From contig OW818666.1 of the NCBI GenBank assembly GCA_942493035.1, positions 3,844,001 through 3,908,000 of the forward strand: a DNA stretch of 64,000 nucleotides, in the 5' to 3' direction. The position numbers and the translations under genes are program-made. The notes under the pieces were generated by a model. That model saw nothing but the letters and a program-made list of their open reading frames with translations. It was not told the DNA's origin and searched no databases. How positions within the stretch are numbered: the first letter of the stretch is position 1; every line of letters begins with the position of its first letter. Source of the stretch: WRGT01 sp942493035. Its GTDB lineage: Bacteria > Spirochaetota > UBA4802 > UBA5550. Shown in pieces: positions 34,791 to 44,454 of the stretch.

Positions 34791-37250
34791 GTGCCATCAA
34801 AAAAAGATAATAATGAAGAATTTATACCGCAAGTTATAAAAGTAGAAATTGAAGATCAGATGAATGTAGCCTATCTTGATTATGCAATGAGTGTAATCGT
34901 AGGAAGAGCTCTTCCTGATGTACGGGATGGTCTTAAACCGGTACACAGGCGTATACTCTGGGCTATGGAACAGCGTGCATGGAGAAGCGACAGAGCTTAT
35001 GTAAAATCAGCTAAAATTGTCGGTGAGGTTATTGGTAACTATCATCCTCATGGTGATACCGCTGTATATGAAACAATGGTACGAATGGTTCAGAATTTTT
35101 CAATGCGAGTACCTCTTATTGACGGTCAGGGTAACTATGGTTCTGTCGATGGTGACCGTGCTGCGGCTTACAGGTATACAGAAGCCCGCCTGGAAAAAGT
35201 TGCTGAAGAACTTCTAAGGGATATAGATAAAGAGACAGTGGATTTTTCTCCGAACTTTGATGATTCAAGAAAAGAGCCAAAGGTTCTACCTTCGGCTTAT
35301 CCGAATCTTCTTGTGAACGGTTCTGAAGGTATTGCTGTCGGAATGGCTACTAAAATCCCTCCTCACAATCTTGGTGAGGTAATAGACGCGACAATATTCC
35401 TTATCGATAATCCTGATACGTCAGTCAAAAATTTACTTAAATATGTAAAGGGACCTGATTTTCCTACGGGTGCATCCATAATGGGTAATGAAGGAATAAT
35501 TAAGGCTTATAACACAGGTCGCGGCAGTATTGTTATAAGAGGAAAGTACGAGATTGAAGAGAATAAAAAAGGGAGAGAAGAGATCATTATCACTGAAATC
35601 CCTTATCAGGTTAATAAAGCATCTCTTATAACCCGAATAGCTGAACTTGTTAATGAAAAAGAGATTGAGGGTATAGCTGAACTCCGTGACGAATCTGATA
35701 GAAAAGGCATGAGAATCTATATTGGATTAAAAAAGGATGCCAACAGCGGAGTTATAATAAATAAACTTCTGAAGCACACATCTCTCCAGACATCATTCGG
35801 TGTTATAATGCTGGCTATTGTTGATGGTGTTCCAAAAGTTCTTGATCTTAAAGCTGTTCTCTCGCACTACATTACTCATAGACGCGAAGTGGTAATAAGA
35901 AGAACTAAATATGATTTAAGAAAAGCTGAAGAGAGAGCACATATTTTAGAGGGTTTAAAGATAGCTCTTGAAAATATAGATGAAGTAATTGCAATCATTA
36001 AGGCTTCAAAAACCCCTGAAGAAGCAGGAACAAAACTTATTAAAAGATTCCATCTTTCAGAAATTCAGGCTAAAGCAATACTCGACATGAGACTCCAGAG
36101 ATTAACCAGCCTTGAAATTAAGAAGATTGTTGATGAACTTAAAGAGCTTATTAAGCTCATCGCTGAACTAAATGCAATTTTAAAAAGTGAAGTGAAAGTA
36201 AATAATCTTATCAAAACTGAACTTGCAGAAGTAAAGGAGAAGTACAATGACAAAAGACGAACAGAGATAGTTCTCGGCGGGGAATCTTCTACCGATTTTG
36301 ACATTGAAGACCTTATAGCCGATGAAAGTGTAGTTGTATCTATTACTAATGATGCTTTTATACGAAGAATGCCGATTGATACTTTCAAGAAGCAGGGACG
36401 CGGAGGTAAAGGTGTAATAGGGATGTCTTCTAAAAGAGAAGATTTTGTAAAAATGATGACAGTTGCAACAAATCACGATACAATATATCTCTTTTCAAAT
36501 AAAGGAAAAATATTTGCTTTAAAAACATACGAGATTCCTCCTGCAACAAAAACAAGCAGAGGTAAATCTCTTAGAGGTCTTATAAATCTTGCACAGGGCG
36601 AAAATGTAACAGCAATATGTGCTATCAAGAATTTCGAAACTGATGACTTTCTATGTATGGCAACAAAATATGGTATTCTCAAAAAGACAGAGATTAAAGA
36701 ATTCGCAAATGCAAAAAAAGGCGGAATCATCTGCATAAATCTCAAAAAAGAGGATGAACTTGTTGATGTTAAGGTTGTCGAAAAAGAGAGTGACCTTGTA
36801 ATAGCATCTAAAAATGGATCACTGCTTAGAACAAATCTTCAAAAAATGAGATCAATGGGACGTACTGCAGCTGGTATAATAGGAATGCGTCTTGATGGTG
36901 ATGATTACATTATCGGAATGGATATTGTTAAAGAGGGTTCAACTCTCTTTGTGATTTCAGATAAAGGCTTTGGTAAGAGGATTGCATATAATAATTTCGT
37001 CAATAAAGGTCGCGGCGGAAAGGGTATGACTTATCTTAAAATTACTGATAAAAACGGTACAGCATCAGGTATCCGTTCAGTATTGGATACAGATGAAATC
37101 ATTATTACATCTTTATCTGGTATGACAATAAGACTTCTTTCAAAGGATATTTCAACTCAGGGTCGTGCAACTGTCGGTATCAAACTTCTTGAACTGAATG
37201 ACAACGATCTTGTTTCAGATTTTGCTGTTCTTTCAGAAACTGAAGAATAA
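34791..37250 (+). CDS. gyrA: DNA gyrase subunit A
   Basis: 819 aa. Catalytic tyrosine in AAAYRYTEARL, quinolone-region motif HPHGDTAVYETMVRM (Thr and Glu where E. coli has Ser83 and Asp87), and C-terminal beta-pinwheel blades including the GyrA-box-like QGRGGKGV (about residue 530). The start is GTG with a GGAG site. The frame ends near the usual length. It closes the origin operon and is followed by a 5S rRNA. Confidence 0.98.
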   Translation: MPSKKDNNEEFIPQVIKVEIEDQMNVAYLDYAMSVIVGRALPDVRDGLKPVHRRILWAMEQRAWRSDRAYVKSAKIVGEVIGNYHPHGDTAVYETMVRMVQNFSMRVPLIDGQGNYGSVDGDRAAAYRYTEARLEKVAEELLRDIDKETVDFSPNFDDSRKEPKVLPSAYPNLLVNGSEGIAVGMATKIPPHNLGEVIDATIFLIDNPDTSVKNLLKYVKGPDFPTGASIMGNEGIIKAYNTGRGSIVIRGKYEIEENKKGREEIIITEIPYQVNKASLITRIAELVNEKEIEGIAELRDESDRKGMRIYIGLKKDANSGVIINKLLKHTSLQTSFGVIMLAIVDGVPKVLDLKAVLSHYITHRREVVIRRTKYDLRKAEERAHILEGLKIALENIDEVIAIIKASKTPEEAGTKLIKRFHLSEIQAKAILDMRLQRLTSLEIKKIVDELKELIKLIAELNAILKSEVKVNNLIKTELAEVKEKYNDKRRTEIVLGGESSTDFDIEDLIADESVVVSITNDAFIRRMPIDTFKKQGRGGKGVIGMSSKREDFVKMMTVATNHDTIYLFSNKGKIFALKTYEIPPATKTSRGKSLRGLINLAQGENVTAICAIKNFETDDFLCMATKYGILKKTEIKEFANAKKGGIICINLKKEDELVDVKVVEKESDLVIASKNGSLLRTNLQKMRSMGRTAAGIIGMRLDGDDYIIGMDIVKEGSTLFVISDKGFGKRIAYNNFVNKGRGGKGMTYLKITDKNGTASGIRSVLDTDEIIITSLSGMTIRLLSKDISTQGRATVGIKLLELNDNDLVSDFAVLSETEE

Positions 37251-37307
37251 AAGTATTAAAAGATTTTTACTAGAAACTAAAAAAAATGAATGTTTTATTT
37301 TTTTTAG

Positions 37308-37336
37308 TTGACTCAAACAGCTTATAAAAATATATA
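37308..37336 (+). promoter_or_regulatory. 5S rRNA promoter
   Basis: TTGACT (37308-37313), 17 bp, TATATA (37331-37336). It ends about 24 bp before the 5S molecule, so the 5S gene has its own promoter after gyrA. Confidence 0.7.
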
Positions 37337-37360
37337 TGTTATATCAACAAGGAAATTTTT

Positions 37361-37476
<116 letters not shown>

Positions 37477-37489
37477 TTAATATAAAAAA

Positions 37490-37517
37490 AAGACATCCAT
37501 TAAGATGTCTTTTTTTT
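37490..37517 (+). terminator. 5S rRNA terminator
   Basis: AAGACATC/GATGTCTT stem with 6-nt loop, then a run of seven or more T. Confidence 0.9.
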
Positions 37518-37538
37518 ATTAATAATTAATGTGCATAA

Positions 37539-37566
37539 AAAAAAGCTGTCGAATGACAGCTTTTTT
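37539..37566 (-). terminator. Terminator of the lipoprotein gene on the minus strand
   Basis: AAAAAAGCTGTC-GAAT-GACAGCTTTTTT, a 12-bp stem with A/T tails on both sides, so it may act in both directions. It lies 24 bp after the stop of the gene at 37591-38046. Confidence 0.85.
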
Positions 37567-37590
37567 GAAACTAAAAAGTTATTAAATGAA

Positions 37591-38046
37591 TTACTGCCAG
37601 TCAGCTGCAGCAACTTTTTTCTTTAGACCTTTTGATTTTACTTCATAAATTATTTCACAGTTATCTTCTTCGTCATAAGTTGCGCTCATAACTGATCCGC
37701 CTTTTACAACTCCCTGAATTTCCTGTGCGATAGCTATACCGGTATTTTCAAAATCTGACATACCAGCAGCTCCTTCAATTTTTGAACCTTTGAATTTTTC
37801 AAGAACCTGATACTGAGCATTAAGAATTGCTGCTCTTTTTGCACTCTCTCTTCTTGCTACTTTGTTCTTTAGTTTTGAATTTGCAACACCGGCAGCTGCC
37901 AGTCTGTAAGTATTATCATCAACCCAACTCTCATTTTTGAATGTCTCTCCTTGAACGTTACCACCTATTTTGCCGCCACCACATGATGTAAAGGTGAAAA
38001 CCAGACCCATAGTTAGAACAAGAGCCATTGCGAATAATTTCTTCAT
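37591..38046 (-). CDS. LPP20-family lipoprotein
   Basis: 151 aa. Signal with lipobox TFTSCGGGK (Cys at about residue 22). Residues about 45-150 have the LPP20 pattern: AARRESAKRAAILNAQYQ-like helix, VVKGGSVMSATYDEEDNCEIIYEV strand, then LKKKVAA. The gene has its own promoter, which overlaps a palindrome, and its own terminator; AGGAGG ribosome site. The C-terminal EIIYEVKSKGLKKK is matched by EIYYQITDEGLKQK in the lipoprotein at 38943-39371, so the two are relatives. The FlgT-like lipoprotein at 17681 shares the domain type. Confidence 0.8.
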   Translation of the reverse strand: MKKLFAMALVLTMGLVFTFTSCGGGKIGGNVQGETFKNESWVDDNTYRLAAAGVANSKLKNKVARRESAKRAAILNAQYQVLEKFKGSKIEGAAGMSDFENTGIAIAQEIQGVVKGGSVMSATYDEEDNCEIIYEVKSKGLKKKVAAADWQ

Positions 38047-38120
38047 ACGAAGAACCTCCTGGTAAATGTAAAAAATTTTTATTACTCATGCACTTATTTT
38101 CATGAGTTTAAGATGTTATT

Positions 38121-38149
38121 ACTATAAAAAATATTTTATAGTAAGTCAA
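38121..38149 (-). promoter_or_regulatory. Palindromic promoter of the LPP20 lipoprotein gene
   Basis: Minus strand TTGACT (38144-38149), 17 bp, TATAGT (38121-38126). The whole -10 and spacer lie within TTACTATAAAA-AATA-TTTTATAGTAA (38119-38144), an 11-bp perfect inverted repeat that could be an operator. Confidence 0.55.
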
Positions 38150-38314
38150 CATAAAATTAAAACTATTTCGTTAAGAAGAGAGTTTATATATACAAAATCA
38201 AACAATTATTTAAATTAATAACACTTTTTTATTGTAATATCGCTTAAACTGGTATTGAAATAGCCTAGGCTTACTTTTTTTGTAATGCAAAGATATAATT
38301 ATACAGGTAACTTT

Positions 38315-38842
38315 TTATTCAAAAATATCATTCCTGAATGATAAAACTGTTATTGCTGTAATAATAATAAAATTAATAATGAACCAGTAAAAACTTATAT
38401 AACCCGCATTAATCCAGTTATCAATAAGTTTGGAAGCATAACCGGCTGAAAAACCGCTTACAATATAATTATAATATTTTGAGTAGAGAGCCTCAGCAAT
38501 ATCTTTATAGTTTTCAGATATTGTCACCCGTGTCTGTTCAAAATACACTGCAAGACGAGGAGCTGAAATAAATAATAAAAAAGGGAATAATGCTGAATTA
38601 ATAACCCAGTTTTCAAATATTGATAATATAAGAATACCGGCAAAACAGGACAATAAATAGAAACCTGATAGATATAAAAATGAATATCTATAATAAACAG
38701 TATTTATCATATTACCGATCTGTGGCAGTATGTTACTAAGCTCACTTCTGGTATAAACACTTTGTGTTATAAATAGATTAAAATAATATGTCAGTATTAA
38801 ACAAATGATTGTAAATATTATAAAAGTAATAAGTATTTGCAT
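38315..38842 (-). CDS. Uncharacterised membrane protein
   Basis: 175 aa with about four hydrophobic helices: residues 2-25, 55-75, 80-98 and 148-170. A central hydrophilic region (QTRVTISENYKDIAEALYSKY) carries most charges. No known motif. The start lacks a strong ribosome site. It is divergent from the lipoprotein gene at 38943. Function unknown. Confidence 0.65.
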   Translation of the reverse strand: MQILITFIIFTIICLILTYYFNLFITQSVYTRSELSNILPQIGNMINTVYYRYSFLYLSGFYLLSCFAGILILSIFENWVINSALFPFLLFISAPRLAVYFEQTRVTISENYKDIAEALYSKYYNYIVSGFSAGYASKLIDNWINAGYISFYWFIINFIIITAITVLSFRNDIFE

Positions 38843-38942
38843 AAATTTTATATACTCCTGAATTTGTATTGTTCATAGTTAGAGAATTAACTCAATATAA
38901 TTATTACCCTAAAAAAATCTATAAAAAAAAGGATGTCGAATT

Positions 38943-39371
38943 ATGAAACTTAATCTCTTTTTGATATTTTTCATTATATTTCTTGCTGGATGTGCTCAAA
39001 AAGAAATTAAAAAAGAAATTACTATATTGGAACCAGAAAAGGAGACCATTGTTATTAAAGAACAGACTGTAGAAAAACCTGCTGAACAAATTGCTGTAGG
39101 TTGGAGCGACAAAGACACTTATACTGTGAAAGTAACCGCCGAAAATTTAGAAAAAGCCAAGGAAAAAGCAAAACATAAAATCCTGCAGGATATTGTTAAA
39201 ATCAGAATGTTTAATGAAAGCCGGTTTACTGATATAACAAAAATCAATTCTGAATTTGAAAATCCGATAAAGAATGGAAAAATACTATCTGAAAAGAAAG
39301 TTGAAAACAATGTAGAAATTTATTATCAGATTACAGATGAAGGATTAAAGCAGAAATTCGAAAAGAAGTAA
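38943..39371 (+). CDS. LPP20-like lipoprotein
   Basis: 142 aa. Lipobox FLAGCAQK (Cys at residue 18), a charged linker rich in Glu/Lys, then a helix of the LPP20 type (ENLEKAKEKAKHKILQDIVKIRM) and a final strand VEIYYQITDEGLKQKF like that of the lipoprotein at 37591. GGATGT precedes the start. Its stop directly abuts the stop of the convergent purN. Likely anchored in the outer or inner membrane facing the periplasm. Confidence 0.75.
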   Translation: MKLNLFLIFFIIFLAGCAQKEIKKEITILEPEKETIVIKEQTVEKPAEQIAVGWSDKDTYTVKVTAENLEKAKEKAKHKILQDIVKIRMFNESRFTDITKINSEFENPIKNGKILSEKKVENNVEIYYQITDEGLKQKFEKK

Positions 39372-39986
39372 TTATTTAATAATTACTACATTTTTGTTTT
39401 TAATAATAAGCTTATCGTCACAAAAAAGTTTGACGCTTTCAGTTAAAATTTTATGTTCTTCAAATAAGATCTTAGTCGAAAGTGTGTGTATATCATCTTC
39501 GTAGTTAACTACTACAGGAGACTGTAGTATTATCGGTCCGGTATCAGTACCTTCGTCAATAAAGTGAGTTGTACACCCTGTAATTTTAACTCCATAATCA
39601 AGTGCCTGCTGTTGCGCAGATTTTCCCGGAAATGAGGGTAGAAGCGACGGATGTATGTTAATTATTCTGTTTCTGAAATGACCAATAAACTCATGTGATA
39701 AAATTCTCATATAACCAGCTGCAATAATAAGATCTGTTTTGCATTCATTAAGTACACTTATCATCTCAGCTTCATATTCTTTTTTTGTAATAAAATTTCC
39801 AGGTTCAATAACAATTGACTTAATACCCAGTTCATCAGACTTTTTTAATGCAAGAGCATTTGAACTGCTTGAAATAACGATACCGATTTTTCCATTTATA
39901 TATCCGCTGATAATTTTTTCAGCTACATATTTAAAATTTGATCCGTTACCTGATACAAGAAATGATATAGTTTTTTTTTCTTTCAT
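39372..39986 (-). CDS. purN: Phosphoribosylglycinamide formyltransferase
   Basis: 204 aa. FLVSGNGSNFKYVAEKI phosphate loop at the N-terminus and the active-site block IINIHPSLLPSFPG...GVKITGCTTHFIDEGTDTGPII containing the catalytic Asn-His-Asp set. It adds the formyl group in step 3 of purine synthesis using 10-formyl-THF. It is the last of a three-gene minus-strand set moeA-PP-loop-purN; the gap to the PP-loop gene is 6 bp. Confidence 0.96.
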   Translation of the reverse strand: MKEKKTISFLVSGNGSNFKYVAEKIISGYINGKIGIVISSSSNALALKKSDELGIKSIVIEPGNFITKKEYEAEMISVLNECKTDLIIAAGYMRILSHEFIGHFRNRIINIHPSLLPSFPGKSAQQQALDYGVKITGCTTHFIDEGTDTGPIILQSPVVVNYEDDIHTLSTKILFEEHKILTESVKLFCDDKLIIKNKNVVIIK

Positions 39987-39992
39987 TTATTT

Positions 39993-40991
39993 TTACATTC
40001 TAAATTTTTCAAGTTCTTCATCAGTGATCGGTTCAATTGTTTTGATCTCGCAGTAAAAATTTTTATTTCTGTAAATAGTTATAATATTTTCGTCATCTGA
40101 TGGTTTTCCATAACGGCACATTATTGAATTAATAATGCTTATATCTTCTTCTTTTAACTGACCTTTTACATATACAGACGGACCGCTGAAACCGGGTCTG
40201 AAAAAATAATCTGAATTTTTTTCATATTTTTCCAATTCTACACTATCAGTTTCATTTTTGGAGACTACTATTTTTAAATTGGAATTAATTCTGAAGTGTC
40301 TTCCGATTTTTAACAGATAAAGATCATTCTGTGCGAAATCAGGATTATATTTCATAAGATCTTTAATTCTTGCAGCAATAAATCCATCTGTAAACAGACA
40401 TCCCCCGGCAGGAGAAGAGAAATCTTTAATTCCCAATGAAGCCGCAAGTTCTATCTGCCTGGTTCTTCCACGTCCGCTGATATCATAAAGCCTCTCTCTA
40501 TCTATTATACCTTCAATTTCTGGAATTGTTTTATCCAGAAGTTTTGCTGATAATGGGCGCAGGAGTCTCCCTTTAAGAGTACTGTTTTCAATATGGATTA
40601 ATGTATTCTTATGCTGAGACATAGGTCTTTGTCCAACAACTTCACCGGTAGCTACAAAATCGGCACCTGTTTCAATCATCATCTCTTCTGCTTTTTTTAT
40701 AAAAAATATTTTACAGTCGATGCAGGGATTAATCTGCTTGCCATAACCATGAAGCGGATTTTTGAGCATGGCTATATAATCCTCGCCACATCTGTAGTGA
40801 ATCAGAGTAAGGCCAATTTGTGCTGCATTTATAGATTCCTTAAGGATATCAGGATTCATGTCAGGGGGAAAATAAGGGAGAATGCAGTGAAGTCCGATAA
40901 CTTCTAAACCCTGATCTATGAGAATTTTACCAGCTATAAGACTGTCCAGCCCTCCTGAATATAGCAGTATGCATTTACCTTTTTTTATCAT
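39993..40991 (-). CDS. PP-loop ATPase, MnmA/ThiI-like tRNA thiolation family
   Basis: 332 aa. The ATP-pyrophosphatase loop SGGLDSLIA is at residues about 12-20. A cysteine pair follows: INPCIDCKIFF (about residue 87) and later SSPAGGCLFTD (about residue 197), spaced as in sulfur-transferring MnmA-like enzymes. The C-terminal third (SGPSVYVKG) resembles a fused accessory domain seen in a distinct MnmA-like group. It may thiolate tRNA. It overlaps moeA by ATGA, so the two are made together. The exact tRNA position is unknown. Confidence 0.75.
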   Translation of the reverse strand: MIKKGKCILLYSGGLDSLIAGKILIDQGLEVIGLHCILPYFPPDMNPDILKESINAAQIGLTLIHYRCGEDYIAMLKNPLHGYGKQINPCIDCKIFFIKKAEEMMIETGADFVATGEVVGQRPMSQHKNTLIHIENSTLKGRLLRPLSAKLLDKTIPEIEGIIDRERLYDISGRGRTRQIELAASLGIKDFSSPAGGCLFTDGFIAARIKDLMKYNPDFAQNDLYLLKIGRHFRINSNLKIVVSKNETDSVELEKYEKNSDYFFRPGFSGPSVYVKGQLKEEDISIINSIMCRYGKPSDDENIITIYRNKNFYCEIKTIEPITDEELEKFRM

Positions 40992-42208
40992 ATTTCACTA
41001 TGCCCTGTAAGCTGTATATCAACAAGCTCGTCGATTTTTATTAATTCAATTTCTTCAGGTATTATTATAAGGCAATTAGCGCTGCTCATAGAAGAGAGTA
41101 TTCCTGATCCTTGAGGTCCTGTAGTGCTTACACAAAAATTACCATTTACTATATGGAATATACCGCGGATAAAATGTTTTCTCCCTTTTTTCTTTGTAAT
41201 CTCTTCCGTGGTCCGGGCTTTTATTAATGGTTTACTGATCTTAATATTGCCGGTCATTTTAAGTATTGCAGGTCTTACGAATTGCATAAATGATACCATA
41301 ACAGACACGGGATTACCCGGTAGCCCAAAGAATATTTTATTTCCGATGGTACCAAAAACAACTGGTTTCCCCGGTTTCATCAACACTTTTTCGATTTTTA
41401 TATCAATTCCTAATTCTTTAAGAACATCAGGTATAAAATCGTATCTCCCCATTGATACTCCGCCGGATGAGATTATTATATCATTTTCCATCATTTTTAA
41501 AAATGTAGCTTTTACATCCTCGTAATTGTCTTTTACAATTCCGCCATATACAGGATCACCGCCATATTTTTTTATTTCGGAATATAGAACATATGCGTTA
41601 CTGTTAATTATTTTACCAGAATTATTTGAACCGGGTTCAACCAGTTCATCTCCGGTAGATAGAATTCCTATTTTCGGTTTTTTATAAACTTCAATTTCGT
41701 TTAAATTCATTGAAGAAAGAAGTCCTATTTCCGCTGAGTCAATTCTGGTGCCGGCTTTTAAAACTGTACTACCTTTTTGTATATCTTCACCGGCAAAACG
41801 GATATTTTCGTATATCAAAGTTTTTTTAAATACTTTAACTATATCACCGGATTCTTCTGTCTCTTCAAATTGTATAACACTATCGGCACCATCCGGAATA
41901 GGTGCACCGGTCATTATTCTAATAGCAGTTCCGCTTAAAAGTTTATCGCCTTTAAATTCATAACCGGCTTGAATTTCATCAATTATCTTCAATGAAACAG
42001 GATTATTTTTATCAGCTGATGCAATATCAGATGTAAGAACAGCATATCCATCCATTGCAGAATTATTTGCCGGCGGAACATTATATTCAGCTATAGCATC
42101 CTTATAAAGAGTACGTCCATGACAATTAAACAGATCAATTCTTTCAGATTGATTGTTAATTGGGATATTTGACATTATTATTTTCAGAGCATTTTCAAAA
42201 GTGACCAT
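40988..42208 (-). CDS. moeA: Molybdopterin molybdotransferase MoeA
   Basis: 406 aa. N-terminal linker domain (PPANNSAMDGYAV motif, residues about 43-55), AIRIMTGAPIPDGADSVIQFE, the MogA-like domain with GILSTGDELVEPG and IISSGGVSMGRYD, and FGLPGNPVSVMVSF near the end. It inserts molybdate into adenylated molybdopterin. The partner MogA/MoaB-type protein is encoded at 53025-53537, not adjacent. First gene of the operon with the PP-loop gene and purN. Confidence 0.95.
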   Translation of the reverse strand: MVTFENALKIIMSNIPINNQSERIDLFNCHGRTLYKDAIAEYNVPPANNSAMDGYAVLTSDIASADKNNPVSLKIIDEIQAGYEFKGDKLLSGTAIRIMTGAPIPDGADSVIQFEETEESGDIVKVFKKTLIYENIRFAGEDIQKGSTVLKAGTRIDSAEIGLLSSMNLNEIEVYKKPKIGILSTGDELVEPGSNNSGKIINSNAYVLYSEIKKYGGDPVYGGIVKDNYEDVKATFLKMMENDIIISSGGVSMGRYDFIPDVLKELGIDIKIEKVLMKPGKPVVFGTIGNKIFFGLPGNPVSVMVSFMQFVRPAILKMTGNIKISKPLIKARTTEEITKKKGRKHFIRGIFHIVNGNFCVSTTGPQGSGILSSMSSANCLIIIPEEIELIKIDELVDIQLTGHSEI

Positions 42209-42385
42209 TTTTATATCCAGAGTTTATATTTCATTATGAATTTTCATGTTGTACCGCAAAGTGTAAAGTAAAATTTATCCTTCACATTCAGTCACATTTC
42301 CATAAAAATGAGTATTTTTCTTGAAAAAAAAATATGATATATTAAAGTGTGTTTTCTCCAAAAAAAAAATATATATAGAGGGAAT

Positions 42386-42817
42386 ATGAATACAACAATT
42401 GGTAACCAGAGTAAGTACAGAGAAAGGTACAATGAGCACGAATTTCTTTCTGAAAGTATTCTTGATGACGACAAAGAAGCTGAGTTTTTTAAAAACATAA
42501 GGCTTCGTCTCAAAGAGATCAGAAAAGATCTTAAGATTACACAAAGAGAGTTTGGCGAATCAGCAGGAATTGACAGAAGGTATGTAGCAAAAGTTGAATG
42601 CGGTTCACAAAATCCTTCATTCAAGTTTCTAAGAAGCGTATCGATTCGTCATAAGATTTCTGTAGACTGGCTTTTGTATGGTGTTGGTGAGAAATTTGTA
42701 GTTGCTGACGAAAATACTTACGGAAAAGAATTAGTTACATTCAAAAAGCTGCTGGATAAGGGTTCAGCTGAAGACATTGATGTAATAGTAAAAATGATCA
42801 GTAAAATAATAAACTAG
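42386..42817 (+). CDS. XRE-family HTH regulator
   Basis: 143 aa. The Cro/C1-type HTH is at residues about 35-88: IRLRLKEIRKDLKITQREFGESAGIDRRYVAKVECGSQNPSFKF-like core with the typical Q-x6-G-x9-E-x3 spacing. The N-terminal extension is acidic and the C-terminal third is helical. The ATG at 42386 has AGAGGGA; longer in-frame starts precede the promoter region. Divergent from moeA, so it may regulate it; no operator was identified. Confidence 0.85.
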   Translation: MNTTIGNQSKYRERYNEHEFLSESILDDDKEAEFFKNIRLRLKEIRKDLKITQREFGESAGIDRRYVAKVECGSQNPSFKFLRSVSIRHKISVDWLLYGVGEKFVVADENTYGKELVTFKKLLDKGSAEDIDVIVKMISKIIN

Positions 42818-42822
42818 AATGA

Positions 42823-42848
42823 AAATGGGGCAGAAATGCCCCATTTTT
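42823..42848. terminator. Terminator between XRE and FGGY genes
   Basis: AAATGGGG/CCCCATTT stem with loop CAGAAATG, followed on the plus strand by TTTTTAA and on the minus strand by a T-rich stretch. Serves both convergent genes. Confidence 0.75.
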
Positions 42849-42850
42849 AA

Positions 42851-44440
42851 TTAATCATGCTTATAAATTGAAGGATAATTTATTATACTTCTAATATCTT
42901 CATAAAGTGGTTTCATTTTTTTGTACATTTTCATATAAACTTTTTCAAATAGTTCATGATAAACTTTACTATTTTCAGGATTTGGTTCATAAGTTTTGCT
43001 TATACTCGTCATTGAGTTTACTGCATCCTTAAATCCGCTAAATGATTTTAATCCCACAGCAGCGTCTATTGCTGCACCAAGAGCAGATGTCTCAAAAGTG
43101 TGAGGCTGTTCTGCAACCAGATTAAAAATATCTGCTGTGAGCTGCATAGCTGTTTTACTCTGTGAACCTCCACCAGAAATGCGCAGTTTTTGTATTTCAA
43201 CCTTGTTTTTCTTTTCTGTTCTATCCGCACCCTCTTTCAGAGCATATGACAGTCCTTCAAGTATTGCCCTGTAGACATGTGCTTTAGTATGTACATCTCC
43301 AAAACCAATTATAGATCCTTTTGCTTCAGGTCCTGGTACTTTAACACCTGGTGACCAGAACGGCTGAAGCATTAGACCCATCGAGCCGGGAGGAATACTC
43401 CCGGCCATCTGATCCAGAATAATTTCAGGAGCAATTTTTTTCTGTTTAGCAAGAAGAACTTCACTCTGTGCGAATTCATTTTTAAACCAGCTAACCATCC
43501 AGTATCCGCGGTAAATCATAACTTCCGTGTTATAAGCACCTGGTACAGCACTTGGATATGGCGGCATATGCGGAACTATTTCAGTATATTTCTCATTAGT
43601 TGTTTCAATCGTGGCAGTAGTTCCGAAACTTAGACATGCAATGTCTGGGGATAGACAGCCTGAACCGAGAACTTCACATGCTTTATCTGCAGCAGCTGCA
43701 AAAACCGGGATACCTGCCGGAATTCCGGTTTTTGCTGAAGCACTTGATGTTATGTAGCCTAATATTTCTGAAGGTCTTACCAGTTTAGGGAGCTGGTCTC
43801 TATTTATAGAGGGATACATTTTCCATTTTATATCACTGTCTCCCGACCATTGATGTTTTTTAAAATCAAATGGAACATATCCAACCTGATTACCTGTTGA
43901 ATCGATAAATTCTCCAGTAAGCATATAAGTGAAGTATCCTGATAGAAATAAGAATTTATGTGTATTACCCCATATCTCAGGTTCATTCTGATAAATCCAT
44001 GATGCTTCACATTCCATCATAGTATATACCACTGCATCATAAAGATTTAATGCTTTTAAAGGTGCTTTTAAATAAAGTGGCGGCCAGTCCGGTTTTTTAG
44101 CTTTTCTTCTATCAAGCCATATAATAGCCGGTCGCAGAGGAGTACCTTTTTTATCCACATTCACCATTGTATTACGCTGAGTTGTTAATGTAACGCCCTT
44201 GATCGATTCCTTTGTTACGGGCAGATCAGCAAAAACTTTTTTACATGTGGATGATAATGTTTTCCAGAAGTATTCAGGATTCTGCTCTGCCCAGCCTGGA
44301 TTTGTGGAGAAGTATGGTTCTATTTCAGTTTTAATTATTTTCAGGAAGTTCCCTTTGAAGTCAATTAATGCTATCCTAATTGATTGTGTACCTGCATCTA
44401 TTGATAGTACGCAATCAATAGATTTTTTTTTCGAAGCCAT
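42851..44440 (-). CDS. FGGY-family carbohydrate kinase
   Basis: 529 aa. The N-terminal phosphate loop LSIDAGTQSIRIALID and the adenosine motif FGTTATIETT lie in an FGGY fold, with the C-terminal signature GGGSQSKTAMQLTADIFNLV and catalytic Asp probably in AAAADKACEVLG. Overall closest in style to xylulokinase/AI-2-kinase-like members; the sugar is not predictable. The start is the ATG at 44440 behind GGAGG; a TTG one codon earlier is possible. A STAS gene lies 15 bp upstream on the same strand. Confidence 0.9.
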   Translation of the reverse strand: MASKKKSIDCVLSIDAGTQSIRIALIDFKGNFLKIIKTEIEPYFSTNPGWAEQNPEYFWKTLSSTCKKVFADLPVTKESIKGVTLTTQRNTMVNVDKKGTPLRPAIIWLDRRKAKKPDWPPLYLKAPLKALNLYDAVVYTMMECEASWIYQNEPEIWGNTHKFLFLSGYFTYMLTGEFIDSTGNQVGYVPFDFKKHQWSGDSDIKWKMYPSINRDQLPKLVRPSEILGYITSSASAKTGIPAGIPVFAAAADKACEVLGSGCLSPDIACLSFGTTATIETTNEKYTEIVPHMPPYPSAVPGAYNTEVMIYRGYWMVSWFKNEFAQSEVLLAKQKKIAPEIILDQMAGSIPPGSMGLMLQPFWSPGVKVPGPEAKGSIIGFGDVHTKAHVYRAILEGLSYALKEGADRTEKKNKVEIQKLRISGGGSQSKTAMQLTADIFNLVAEQPHTFETSALGAAIDAAVGLKSFSGFKDAVNSMTSISKTYEPNPENSKVYHELFEKVYMKMYKKMKPLYEDIRSIINYPSIYKHD

Positions 44441-44454
44441 CAATGAACCTCCGA

